Positions 44,796 through 55,434 of a stretch of 64,000 bases of DNA are shown in pieces. Each line of letters opens with the position of its first letter. The stretch's first letter is position 1. A program made the position numbers and the translations under genes. This DNA is from Fonsecaea monophora (taxonomy: Eukaryota; Ascomycota; Eurotiomycetes; Chaetothyriales; Herpotrichiellaceae), in assembly GCF_001642475.1 (NCBI RefSeq), contig NW_019173938.1:434001-498000 (forward strand), read 5' to 3'. The notes under the pieces are model-generated. The model was not told the DNA's origin and made no database searches. It was given only the letters and a program-made list of their open reading frames with translations.

Positions 44796-45572
44796 TGCAC
44801 CATGCGGCTGTGAAGTACTCTCTCTTGTATCAAACCCAAAATGCCTCCTCCGTGAAATATTGGAGTTGCCTACCAGCACTGGTTGGCTGAGTCGCAGTTT
44901 CGAGGGAAAAAGATCTTGGGTTTAAAGCGTGAATGCTCGTGGAGGTTTGGGGACAACCGAAATCGCTTTATGTCTGCTGTTTATTTTTTCAGCAAGTACA
45001 ATCCTGTAGCCGTGGAAAAGAAAGATAGTTCTAACACCCAATTTTTACCTGTTGGAGAGCGATTGACGCAGGTTTCTATCGCGTTTGCACGCGTCTTGCA
45101 GTCCGTTGCCAGGCACAAGGCTGAAGGCCAAAAATGGCTTGGCGGTGTAAATGACGTCAGTTACACAGCCTTGCGCACAAGGCTCGCTCCTCTCCTTTAT
45201 CCCCGTGTCCCCTTAAGAACAGAACCTTCGATTCCTTTCGAGTCCAGGCTGAGATCAACAACATCCCCGGAGATTCGGCCCGCCACGTGGTAGTCCATGA
45301 AATAATGGAACCTCGTTGCCGTACCCAGATGGATCAGGTGCGAAGCTGGTGAGAAAGTTATTGCCTTTCCAGATGGAGATTCGTCTTGTCCGACAAACCA
45401 GACACTTTTCCGACCGGCCTGTACTGTTGGTCCTCCTCCTATACAACTGAAAGACAGAATAGTCCTTTTAGGAACTATTTCTGCAGTGGTTTTACCCACG
45501 CATCTTCTGCCAAATCAAGTGCAGCTTCGTTCTCATTCTACACACAAAATTATCTCAAAACCCCTTTCCGGG
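44796..45572. promoter_or_regulatory. Divergent promoter region, Pom152 / UCH-type hydrolase
   Basis: 777 bp between divergent starts. It contains a CACGTG palindrome near 45284. Small frames are present but none joins to either gene. Confidence 0.45.
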
Positions 45573-46701
45573 ATGGCCACCGCTGGAGCTGTCGCCGTTT
45601 CGGAGCCAACCATCCACGTACCAGCAGAAAGGGATACACTTCAGGAGAGTCCAGGTGCAGCTTCAACGCCCCTGGATACAACCTCAACAAATACCGAGGA
45701 TGTCCCACCTGCTGATAACCAAATCGCTTCGTGGAAAGGATGGGCAGAAATAGAAAATGACCCGGTAATTCGTTCCCTTCGCTTACCAAGGGGTACCCAA
45801 CTGATCTTGGATCCAGATTGTGTTCAGCACCTTGTTACGAGAATGGGGTGTCTCCAATGTCCAGGTCAACGAAGTAGTGCCACTTGACAGCGTCTTCGAG
45901 TATCCGCCGTAAGCAGAAACAATTTGTGCTTGGAATCCATGTTAATTAGTGCACAGGCAGAGTATCTACGGACTAATCTTTTTGTCGAGATGGGCCGCAC
46001 CCGAAACCGAAAATGATCTTACACAGCCTCCCACCGGAATTTGGTTTGCGAACCAGACGCTTTCCAATTCTTGTGCCACGGTTGCTCTTATGAATATCGT
46101 CAACAACCACGCAACGGTTAACCTGGGCCAGCCACTCAACGACTTCCGGGCGACCACTATGCATTTGACCCCCGTTGAACGAGGCCTTGCCCTAGATCGC
46201 TTCGACCACGTTAGAGACGTCCACAACTCGTTTGCCACAGAGTTTGACAAGATGAATGTCGATCTTCGTCTCAAGCAGGACATGGCTCTGGCCGAAAAGA
46301 AGAAAAGAGCCGCAAATGCCAAACGGCCACGCAAGAAACTCAAAGCAGAAGACGAAGCCGACGAGGACGAAAGCGGTCTTCATTTCGTTGCATATGTGCC
46401 AGCTGGAGGGGTGGTATGGAGAATGGATGGCTTGGAGCGTCTTCCACGGAAGCTAGGCTGTGTGCACGAAGAAGATAGCTGGGTCGCCATGGTTCTTCCG
46501 GAGCTACAGGCTCAGTTGGAATCCGCAACGACCAACTCTTTGGAGTATTCCTTGCTCTCTCTGACCGCATTGGACGACTCGTCGAGCCTGGATGCGGATC
46601 AGGTGAAGATGGAGAGAACACGAGAGGATTGGGGGCCATTCCTGGCGCAAATGGTCAAGGTGCATGCTGAGAAGGGTACTTTGAAACAGGGACTGGGGTA
46701 G
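45573..46701 (+). CDS. Ubiquitin C-terminal hydrolase, UCH37/BAP1-like (peptidase C12)
   Basis: Three exons, 45573-45764, 45817-45908 and 45957-46701, with 52- and 48-nt introns, giving 342 residues. The model is supported because splicing restores EIENDP|IVFSTLLREWGV and the family block SIYGLIFLSRW. The catalytic set is visible: the oxyanion Gln in ANQTLSNSCA (Gln128), the Cys nucleophile (Cys134), and the His and Asp in LHFVAYVP and WRMDGLERLP. A Lys/Arg-rich stretch (KKKRAANAKRPRKKLK) lies in the crossover region. UCH37 and BAP1 types act on ubiquitin chains at the proteasome or on chromatin. The basic stretch could be a nuclear signal. The first ~60 residues are polar and unlike the core. 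Confidence 0.9.
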
Positions 46702-47072
46702 AGTTGAAGGACACCAGATTTGTTAGACAATATGTAAAAGATCGGAATTGATAATCTGGGAGATGTCTCATAACCTGTCGAAGCGAAACCAGTGCTTACC
46801 TGAGATTTCGATCATTAATTCGGAACCTCGTCCTCTGTCACTCTGTACCTCTGGACTGCGAGCGCAGTTGGCGGTAGTTGGTCACTGCGCTTGGCGGTCA
46901 CGAGGGCTTCCTCGCTCTTGGCCGTTATAACATCCTCCTTCATCTCGATCCTCAGAACCTCAATCGCACCAAACACCACCAAGTAACTAATTCACCAGTC
47001 TCCCATATCATCATCCGCGAAGAACACCGCGCCGACACTGCGCCCTCGCACTCGCCGAGGAATCAGGTCGCG
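46702..47072. other. Intergenic between two same-strand ubiquitin-related genes
   Basis: 371 bp holding the 3' end of the UCH gene and the promoter of the F-box gene. No other gene was seen. Confidence 0.5.
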
Positions 47073-48961
47073 ATGACCTCGCCACTCACACAACTTCCTA
47101 ATGAGGTCATTCATGTCATTCTGTCATACTTGCCCTTCCAGAGCAACACCGCTCTGCAACAAACCTGCCACCGCTTCGCAGATGCCGCCAAAGAACCACT
47201 TGTATGGAAGAAATACTGCCAGGACTTTTTCAGGTGGTGGGATCGACGGCACTCGTTCCCCGAAAAACTCCGAGATGCATCCTTCGTTGCGTGGAAGGAG
47301 CTGTTTGCAGAGCGGTACAGGACATCCAAGGCCACTCGACAAGCCCTCAATACGATGATCGAGGAGGACTCCGGGCGACTCGACTCGTTGAGGGTCATCC
47401 TGGACGCTCGTTACGACGCCAAGGACCACTTGTTCGACATGTACTGGAATGCACCCTCTTCCCCGAACCACCTTGCCCAGAAGTGAGTCTCTCTGTAGGG
47501 CCCGCCTGCTGGTCATGCTTCTGATCTCTCTTTAGATACTGGAGCCATGCGGCTTTAGGCTGTGTACAGAGACTGATTGCGGTTGAGGAGTGGAAAGATA
47601 TCCCACCAGGAGAATATCGTGCGGACTCACTTGAACGGTCACTGTCTGCTTTCGATATGTTTATCCTCGAAGAAAAGGCCGTGGGGGACATGTCCGATGT
47701 GAGTTTGTCGACCAGGCCATGTCGCTGCTTCCGTCCTAGCTAAAGGTCGCGTCAGATCCTTGCTCGTCTTGATTCCTACGTCCTTTCGGTCCGCGAGGCT
47801 CACCCCCACATCGATGGAATGTCGCCGCGGATGAGAGCGAGCATCATCGCTCAGCATCTGCTAGACAAAAAATGGGTAGGCATCACAGATGGACGAAACT
47901 ACCACTCCATCGACCATATGTTCCTCGGAGTAGCTCTGTTTAGCACCAACAGAAACTCGGTCCCTCTTATCTCGGCCAGCATCTTTTGTTACGTTGCACG
48001 TCGATTTAACTTGCGAGCCGAACCTTGCAGCTTTCCTTTCCATGTGTATGCATTCGTGCAGGCTCCGCTTGGATTCGACATTGACGGCCACCCCCTTGCA
48101 GAATCTTCCAGTCAAGAACCGTCCGATCTGACACACTTCTACATGGACCCTTTCCACAACTCAGAACCCATCTCCCGATCAGTGTTGGAGACACGGCTCA
48201 AATTCATGAATCCTGGTGTAACACCAACTCAGACTGTCGCATATATGTCGCCGGCGCCTCCCCGTGACCTCTCAGCACGCACAGCCCTCAACATTTTAGC
48301 CTCCCCTTCTCACGACCCCGGTCTTCCATTACATCCGATCAACACCAACTTGGCCGCCTACTCTGCTTTGTTCGCTCTCGTCAGCATCCCATCCGAACCC
48401 CCCAGGCACGCAACACACTTGCGCCAACATCTCGCCGTCCTTACGCAGCACTTTCTCGAATATTTTGACCTGGATATCCACTTGTTTGAAACCTGCGTCC
48501 TTCCACTGACAAATGATCTGCCCGACGCCCGTGCTTACCGCAACTTAATTTTGCAGCTGAAGGAGTCGGATCACGAGTCACGCCCAGCCAAATATCGGGC
48601 TGATCCTCGCAATTCAGAAGTGAAATACAGCGTAGGCCAAGTCTTTAGGCACCGTCGTCGGAATTACGTGGCCGTGATTTATGGGTGGGATCCCTACTGT
48701 CGCATGCAGGAGCAGTGGATTACCATGAATCAAGTCGATCGCTTACCAAACGGAAGATCTCAGCCCTTCTACAATGTTATCGTGGAGGATGAGTCGACAC
48801 GCTATGTGGCGGAGGAGAACGTGGTGCTGTTAGGTCCCGATGATTTTTCGGAGGAGTATGCCAACAATTTTCCCATCGAGGTTGGAAAGTGGTTTAAGCG
48901 GTATGATCCGGAGACGGCGACATTTGTGAGCAACGTGAAGGACGAATACCCCGACGACTAG
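47073..48961 (+). CDS. FBXO21-like F-box protein with SirB1-like and YccV/HspQ-like domains
   Basis: Three exons, 47073-47482, 47536-47698 and 47756-48961, give 592 residues. The order resembles human FBXO21. An F-box opens the protein (LPNEVIHVILSYLPF, residues 8-22, then WKKYCQDFF). A transglutaminase-like SirB1 region follows (FLGVALFSTNRNSVPLISA and FPFHVYAFV, in the middle). A YccV/HspQ-like domain is near the C-terminus (YSVGQVFRHRRRNYVAVIYG, WITMNQVDRLP). F-box proteins recruit substrates to SCF ubiquitin ligases; the YccV-like domain was first described as a binder of hemimethylated DNA in bacteria. Targets in fungi are not known to me. The gene follows the UCH gene on the same strand. 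Confidence 0.88.
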
Positions 48962-49617
48962 CAATTCCTTGGTAAAGGGGATGGTGATGGCACTGGGCTG
49001 CTTTCCAAGTCGACTGACAGACCTGGCTCTGCGGCGAGTGCACAGATTATGGGTCTCCTGGGATGTTTCCAGTCAGCACGAAAGGTGGCCGTTCTGGACC
49101 ATACGATGCTGCTTCTGCGCTTGTTTAAACATGAATGAAGGAATACCGACTTCGCAAATACTGGCAATATCAAGAGATTGACACCGGACCAGGACGACGA
49201 AATGAAGACGGGGAGCTGTTAGTCGACCACACAAGCCTTATCAACGTTATTGAGCAGCTTAGCCAGAAACATACCCGAGTCGAACCTTGCAGGCATCATG
49301 CGGCAGAACCCACTGGGGTAAATGGATGATTGTCTTCGACTTCGTCTCGCTGTTGCCTGGAGGGATCACCGTGACCTGCGGCTTGAGAACTAATTTTTTA
49401 TTTGATTTCAGGTATCAGGTAGGTTCCTAGAGAATGCAGCCGAGGCCATGTGCTCGCTATAAGGGATTTCCTCATGTGACTCCTGCGCCAAATGCATCTC
49501 AGCTCCCTGAATTTGGATCAGGTCGACCGCCCTCCTCTTCAAAGCATGTACCAAACCATTACCTACTATGGTAGCAATTCCTACGCTGTCTGACTGTTGG
49601 TCGCTTCGAAAATCCAC
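48962..49617. other. Intergenic between converging genes
   Basis: 656 bp between the F-box stop and the DUF6594 stop, presumably both transcript ends. No gene was seen. Confidence 0.45.
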
Positions 49618-51437
49618 CTAAGCACTTGGACCTTGGCCTACGAAGACAACGAGGACTGCAGCATACCCTGCGATTGCAGCCAGAAGCTCCTGGTTGGACA
49701 CGCTGCTCGATGCAGCCAAGCTTATAGCGAAGACGAACAACCAGAGCACGACGGACATGAGTTGGTACTTCAAGGCTGATACGTAGACCAAGTTGTACAG
49801 CGGCGCCACCAGGAATACCACCCCGGCCCCTGCCACAATGAATCGGGCCAGACTGTCGGCCGCATTCGCGATTTCGCGGGGTCTGACTTCCGGGGGAACG
49901 AGCCGCGAGAACGAAACCGGGTCCTCCTGAGGGCGCCGTTGCCAGAACCTACGCCAACGCCAAAGCCAGACAGAAAGGCCTCCTTCGTGGATACGATGAA
50001 ACGACATGAGACCTGTTGCGACGGCGTTCCGGACAGAATCCACGCTGGTTGTGAGATTGAGGTCGACCATCTCTTGCGCATTCTTGAACTGGTAACGGTC
50101 ATCCGCCAGCATGGCTTGAAACACCTTGGCGGTATATTCGGCATCTGTTGCGGACGGACTCGCCCACCCTTCGAGCTCCTTGAACGTTCGGAGCGCCTCG
50201 GCTGAATTCCACACGAACAGGTTAACTCAGAAATGAACGTAATTGACACTATCTCCAGGACAGCCTCGAGCACGGCTAGGGATCGTTCTATTCAGGGGAC
50301 AGCCTACATACCGTATTCTCTCAACAGCTTCGCCAGGGCGTTATGGTCGTCGTCTGAAAGGACCTTGTGGTCTCGAACACCCTGCTCGAGATCCAGAAGT
50401 CTCTGTTGGTACGTAAAGAGGCTCAAGAGATGAAGCGGTCTGAAACGCCGGAATCGCATGCTGTTCTCCACTGCACCGAATCCTCCGCTGGCAAAGCTGG
50501 CAAATATTCGGTTCTTGTCACTCTTGGGAATTCCTTGCCATTCCAGCCCATATGCTGCATCGAACTCTTCCTCTTCCACACTTAAGTCGGAGGCTTTGTT
50601 TGCAACAGGACTTTCGACTTGGGGACGCGGCTCGATCGGCGCGGGTGCCACAGCCGGCGGCTCGGCAGGGACTATGGTGGGAGGTCTTGGAGGCTCCTCT
50701 GGCGGTGGCGGCTGGGGCACCGCAGGAATCAGACTTGGACCCTGGTCTGTCCTGAGGGATGCGAGAGCATTGAGGTCCACGTCTCCCAGGTGGTCTGCCC
50801 AGTCATTAAATCCTTGCTCTGGGATGAGGGAACGGGTAGGATCAAAATCCATTGTGCCTCGGGCGAAGTGGGCAAATGACATGAGCGGTCTTGTCGTCTG
50901 GGCCTTTACTTGTAACCTGGCAGTAAACTGCTGGTCGTTTTGTCGTCTGAGCAGAACGGCACCGGTGAAGGAGCCAGAAACACCATGCTGCAACTGGCCA
51001 TCTTCTGAAAGCTTCCAAGACACCGAATCTGGACCACCCCAGTTCCGTTTTAGCAATCGAGCTACGCCATGGAGTCGCATTCCCCTCCCCATGTCCTGCG
51101 TGAGCGATCTCTCCAGTCGAAGCCCACCCATGTCGCGGGACAGACTAGGGAGGGTCAGGCTGCCTTGAGGCGCGAGGGTCAAGACCTCCGGGCCTCGCTC
51201 CTCGGGCCCGACACTCTCAAATAATATCCTGATGTCGATTGCTTCGATTCGACTTTTCCTACCCGTGAAAGACATGTTGAATTTGAACACGAGGAGAGAG
51301 CACGGCACTTTGTCTGATGGACTGAGCGTTCCGTGGATGGCGGCATAAAGTCTCACATCCAACCGTGGCTCATCCTTGTTCCGGGCCATGATCACAGTTG
51401 GCGGAAGTGCTGCCTCAGGATCCGGGACGTTGGCCAT
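49618..51437 (-). CDS. DUF6594-type membrane protein with a long N-terminal extension
   Basis: Two exons, 51437-50312 and 50225-49618, joined across an 86-nt intron (GTATGT...CTGAG), giving 577 residues. The splice gives LLREYVNLFVWNSAEALRTF, which reads well. The ATG at 51437 is used; the longer frame opens with TTG. Residues ~1-200 are a beta-rich region of unknown type. Then comes a Pro-rich linker (PQPPPPEEPPRPP). Next is the DUF6594 mark: RFRRFRPLHLLSLFTYQQRLLDLE and a long helical stretch. Last are two or three membrane helices (about 505-575, FIVAGAGVVFLVAPL, LMSVVLWLFVFAISL). DUF6594 proteins are common in filamentous ascomycetes and their function is unknown. The acceptor is the least certain part of the model. 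Confidence 0.75.
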
Positions 51438-52469
51438 TCTGTCTATTGATGGGAGAGAGGACAAAACGTGTTGTGGGAGGTTCTAGAAACAAGATTTTGA
51501 CCACTGTGACCACTGGGCTGTGCGACAATAGTCGGCGAGATATTGGGGTTGGTGGGAGGGGAGATAAGAGCAAAGATCAAGAGAGTTTCAGATGGGGAGG
51601 GCCGAGTGGTTTTGGAGAATGAGGAATCACAAGATCCTGGATGAAGTGACTGGAGGTGGAGGTGGAGGAGGAGGAGGAGGAGGAGGAGGATTTAAATACA
51701 CACCCGTTAAAAAACGATCAGGCTGGCGGGAACTAGAAATACATACCATGCATAAAACTATGAGGGACGATCGTTTACGAAGTTCGTGTTGAGGCGCATC
51801 ACACACATGCATATTTCGCTCCAGGTGAGGCTGAACGGCTGAGTCTGTTCCTAGGTATTGGCCTATTGTCAAGTTTGGATCGTGGTTGTGGCGGTGGTCC
51901 AGCCAGTGCCAGTGATGTGATTGACGTGGTCGTCCTGATAGCCAGTAGCCAGTAGTAGCCAGTAGGCGCTGCTGTGGCCCCCAAATCGCCAACTCTGGCC
52001 AAGGTCGCGCGGGCCGGAGCGAATGGAGGGTCGGGCGGATAGAGGCGAGCCAAGTAGCAGTAGAGGTAGTAGTGAAAATTGTCTCGGCGATCTTCGCTCT
52101 AACCACTTACTACGGATGTACGGAGCTACTCGGTAGATACTGTATAGTGATATATCCTACAAATAGATGGTACAGGTGCGAGTATCTCGTACTTGTGCAC
52201 CAGCTGGCGTGTAAAGCACCGTAAGGTAAAGGGAGTCAGCCCATTGAGGGTGGTGGGCGATGTTGAATGATTCTTTCAAGATATCCATTTCCCGCCCTTA
52301 CCATCTGTTCTCCTCTTTTTAAAAAAAATCCCTTCGCGGAACTCTGCTTATAACGGTGTGGATCACATATCAATCTCGTTCCAGCACGCCGCTCGAGATT
52401 CTGACCCGGACGAGAAATCCTTGGGAGTCGATATGTCATGACCGCCAAATCATCCCGTCCCTTTTCCTC
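51438..52469. other. Intergenic with a GGA repeat
   Basis: About 1.03 kb between the DUF6594 start and the stop of the small secreted-protein gene. A GGA-rich tandem repeat lies at 51652-51690. Repeats of CAGTAGC/CAGTAGT type lie near 51941-51965. No gene was supported. Confidence 0.5.
51652..51690. repeat. (GGA)n microsatellite
   Basis: About 13 GGA/GGT triplets. On the coding strand of the DUF6594 gene this is a TCC run about 215 bp upstream of the start codon, as in many CT-rich fungal promoters. Confidence 0.9.
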
Positions 52470-53037
52470 CTACAATATCCATCCAACAACGCCGACGACG
52501 GCTCCAATGAAGGACCCGGCAATAAGATCCTTGTTCTGGAAAGAGGTCAGCATGTTGTATCGCGATGGACGAGTCTCCAAGCCCTACCTGAACGATGATA
52601 CCGCCGTTGGAGGAGCTGCTAGCTGTCGGACCAGAGGTGCCAGTAGTCAGGGCCGTGGGCTCGGCACTGGCCGAAGCAGGCGTAGTTCGTCCAGCATTCG
52701 CTGCGGCGAATTGGTCAAAGCAGGCAGAGGAGGTGGCCTGCGCGCAGCACGAGTCGATCCGCGACTGCCCGACACTGGTGCAGAATTGACAGACGCCGTC
52801 GACAGCGATTTGTTCGAGATTCATCGACTCGCTGACTGGGAGGTCCGACAATGCTGGCAGGCCGTGGATGTAGTTCGTGCAGATGGTGAAATACGACGAG
52901 GCCAGGTCGTCAGACAGGGTGGGAACGGGTGCGACGGTTGAGCCGATGAATTGAGAGAAGACCGACGAGTCGGCCAGGACGTATGCGATCCGCGTCAATA
53001 CGGCCAGGTAGAGGAGAGCCGCGCGATATGAAGGCAT
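52470..53037 (-). CDS. Small secreted Cys-containing protein with a GPI-like tail
   Basis: Two exons, 53037-52588 and 52535-52470, across a 52-nt intron (GTAGGG...TTCCAG), give 171 residues. A signal peptide is clear at residues 1-22 (ALLYLAVLTRIAYVLA). The mature part has six Cys, including CQFC and CCAQ motifs (ICTNYIHG, DSCCAQATSSACF), then a Thr/Ser/Ala-rich linker. The second exon supplies a hydrophobic C-terminus (LIAGSFIGAVVGVVGWIL), which makes a GPI-anchored cell-surface protein likely. I recognise the style but not the family. Without the second exon the protein would end in an unnatural basic tail, which supports the splice. Confidence 0.72.
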
Positions 53038-54043
53038 GATGGATTGTAGAGAACGCCGAGGTCACGGTTGTCGAGGGATAAAGTTTCGATGGTTGGTTAT
53101 GGGGAGAGATCTCTGAGGGAGGGATTCAACACGTCTGGAATTGTCTTCGACGAGAATGAATGGCCCTGCCGCAATATAAACTGGATAACCATGGCTTGAC
53201 TCTGTAAGGGGTTGGCGTCAATATCTCGTCCATATCCGGCCTGTTGACATCCCTTTCCTCTCGCGTGACAACTAGTAAACAGTCCCAACGCCTAACACGA
53301 CTTGGGCTGAATTACAATCGCGCCGCTGCAGGTGTCCTTCAATCTTGTTGCTTTTGAGATGGCATAGGGTCGGCGCCAGGCGTGAAACAAGCCTCGTAGA
53401 CGCCACAGGGGCAGTTGGGCAGGCAGCGAGCCCGTGATAGGCGTGGATGCGGCTCACACTCAAGGGCTATCGACATGGTGCGTTGGATAAGGGGACCATC
53501 TCGCGAGGCTAGGGGCGGGTAGCTGCTCGTATTCGCATGTCCACCCCGTAAGTTGCAGGTGATGGTGATGATAGTGCAGCTTGGCAGATTTCAACCGGCG
53601 AACTTCTAGAAGCCGGTTTCCCCAAAGGCCGACTGGATTGACATGGTGATTGCCCCTGTCAAGATTGACCGACTTGCTTCTTTAGCGGGCATGAGACACC
53701 TGGTTGGGTTGTTAATCGGATTCTCATCGTCCTCCCTGCCTGCGGTCCTCCTTTAACACGCAATGACCCCTTGGACTTACAGTATCTCCTATGTACTTCC
53801 GAGTACCTACTCAGCTTGAGTGCTGCTATTCCATTAGCGTCCACGCCTAAACATCTGTCACGCTAGGCCATTGGTATCGAGATTGACGTTGTGCAGCGCC
53901 TGTAAGTCTTCTGTCGATCATTGGCGTGTCTAACCGGCATACCTACAGAAACACTGTTCGAACTACGAGGTAGAGTATTTGAATGTTGTCTCAGCCACAA
54001 ATTGGTCCACCAAGGAACGCTTCCAGCAAGTCTACTCGTAGTC
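53038..54043. other. Intergenic, no gene seen
   Basis: About 1.0 kb between two divergent genes, the secreted-protein gene and the arsenate-reductase-like gene. It should hold both promoters. Short frames are present but none is convincing. Confidence 0.45.
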
Positions 54044-55225
54044 ATGCGCAGTCCGGCCCGAAACCTCGCTTCTCCTCGTTTCCTCCAGGCTATTCGTCCT
54101 AGCCCCTACCAGACGCCGTTTTCCCCCTCATACACCGTTTCCCGCGGATCATCCATCCACAGCCTGAACGGTTCTCCTACTTGTACTCAATTTCCCCTTA
54201 AACTTCCACATCACCAGCTTAGAACCCCAGCACCCAAGAACGTTCTAGCCTTGTCGCTTGTATCCCACTATTGCACAACCGGAAAAAGGATGACCACGGC
54301 CACTTCGCAAGAGGAGAAACCATGGCACGCCCAATTCCCCGCTCCGAGGGAAACAGCTCCAAAGGCCATCTCGCGTGAAGACTTGTTGGAACGCTTCCGG
54401 CAGGGCCAGAGGGGAGGGAGGGATTTCCTGCTCGTGGACCTCAGGAGGAATGATCATGCTGTAGGGACCTCGCTTTTCTTTTTGCCCTCTGTTCTTCGCG
54501 ATGTTGGCGGCTTCGTTTTCCGGCGGGTGGATGAAAGGTAAGAATAATACAAGGTGGAAAAAGGGGGTCCAGGTTGAGGAAAGAATCCATCTGCTGGCCT
54601 GGTAATATGACCAGACACAAAGCACATTGCTTCTTTGATCAGCCAAAAGGACACACCACACTCAAGCCTCAGCCCACCGCCCATGAGATGACGGCGTACA
54701 AGTCACACAAAACTATCACTGTGCAAAAGGGGGGGCGGGGGAGAAAGCAAACCACGATCTGAAGATGGACTAATACATCCACTCCAGCCGCATCCTCGTC
54801 TATTCAGCGTCACCCTGCCTGGCCCATTCACACCTCACTCCCGTCATCTTCACCTTCTTCAATCCATTCTAGAGCATAGCAAACACTAACTCTACCACCC
54901 ACCACTGCAGGGCGGCACCATCAAACACTCCATAAACCTGCCCGCACAGACACTCTACCCCTCTCTCGCGACACTGTACAATTTGTCCACCGCCGCCAAC
55001 ATCCCCCTGGTGATCTTCTACTGTGGCAGCTCCGGCGGCCGTGGAACCAGAGCCGCCGGCTGGTTGGCAGATTACATCGCCGACCAGGGTCAGCAGGCGA
55101 CAACGGCGCTCCAGAGTGTCATCCTGAAAGGTGGGATCAAGGGCTGGGTGGCCGGTGGGGAGGAGTTCGCGCAGTGGATGGACGGGTTTGAAGCGGAAGC
55201 CTGGAAAAAGGGAGACGGGCAGTGA
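54044..55225 (+). CDS. Cdc25/rhodanese-type protein, arsenate-reductase-like (Acr2/Ych1 type)
   Basis: Two exons, 54044-54460 and 54911-55225, give 243 residues; an in-frame ATG at 54290 would give 161, the usual length of this family. The rhodanese fold is clear: LLERFRQGQRGGRDFLLVDLRRNDHA, then across the junction GGTIKHSINLPAQTLYPSL, and the active-site loop CGSSGGR (a CX5R motif, in YCGSSGGRGTRAAGWLADY). Such proteins are arsenate reductases or tyrosine phosphatases. The 82 residues between the two ATGs contain no Asp or Glu and many Arg, Ser and Pro, so a mitochondrial presequence is possible. The intron of 450 nt is far longer than its neighbours and has a second, stronger-looking donor (AGGTAAGA near 54537). 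Confidence 0.85.
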
Positions 55226-55434
55226 GGACGGACGCGGAAAGTGCCTCGTACATATAATATTATGTATATATTTAGCTGCGCATGCATTTACATTACGCAG
55301 ACCCTTCATCCTCGGATGTCGTGTCCAGCGAGTGCTGTTGACAATGCCACCTCCCTGCCCTCGGCATTCATATCCACGCTGACACTTATACGTCTCTCAT
55401 TCTCATGTAGTAGTTACATGACTACCTACCTAAG

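Noticed and set aside
50226..50311. Extra small exon inside the DUF6594 intron
   Set aside because: A frame there can be read (ERSLAVLEAVLEI), but using it needs an intron of about 24 nt. A single 86-nt intron is simpler and gives better sequence.
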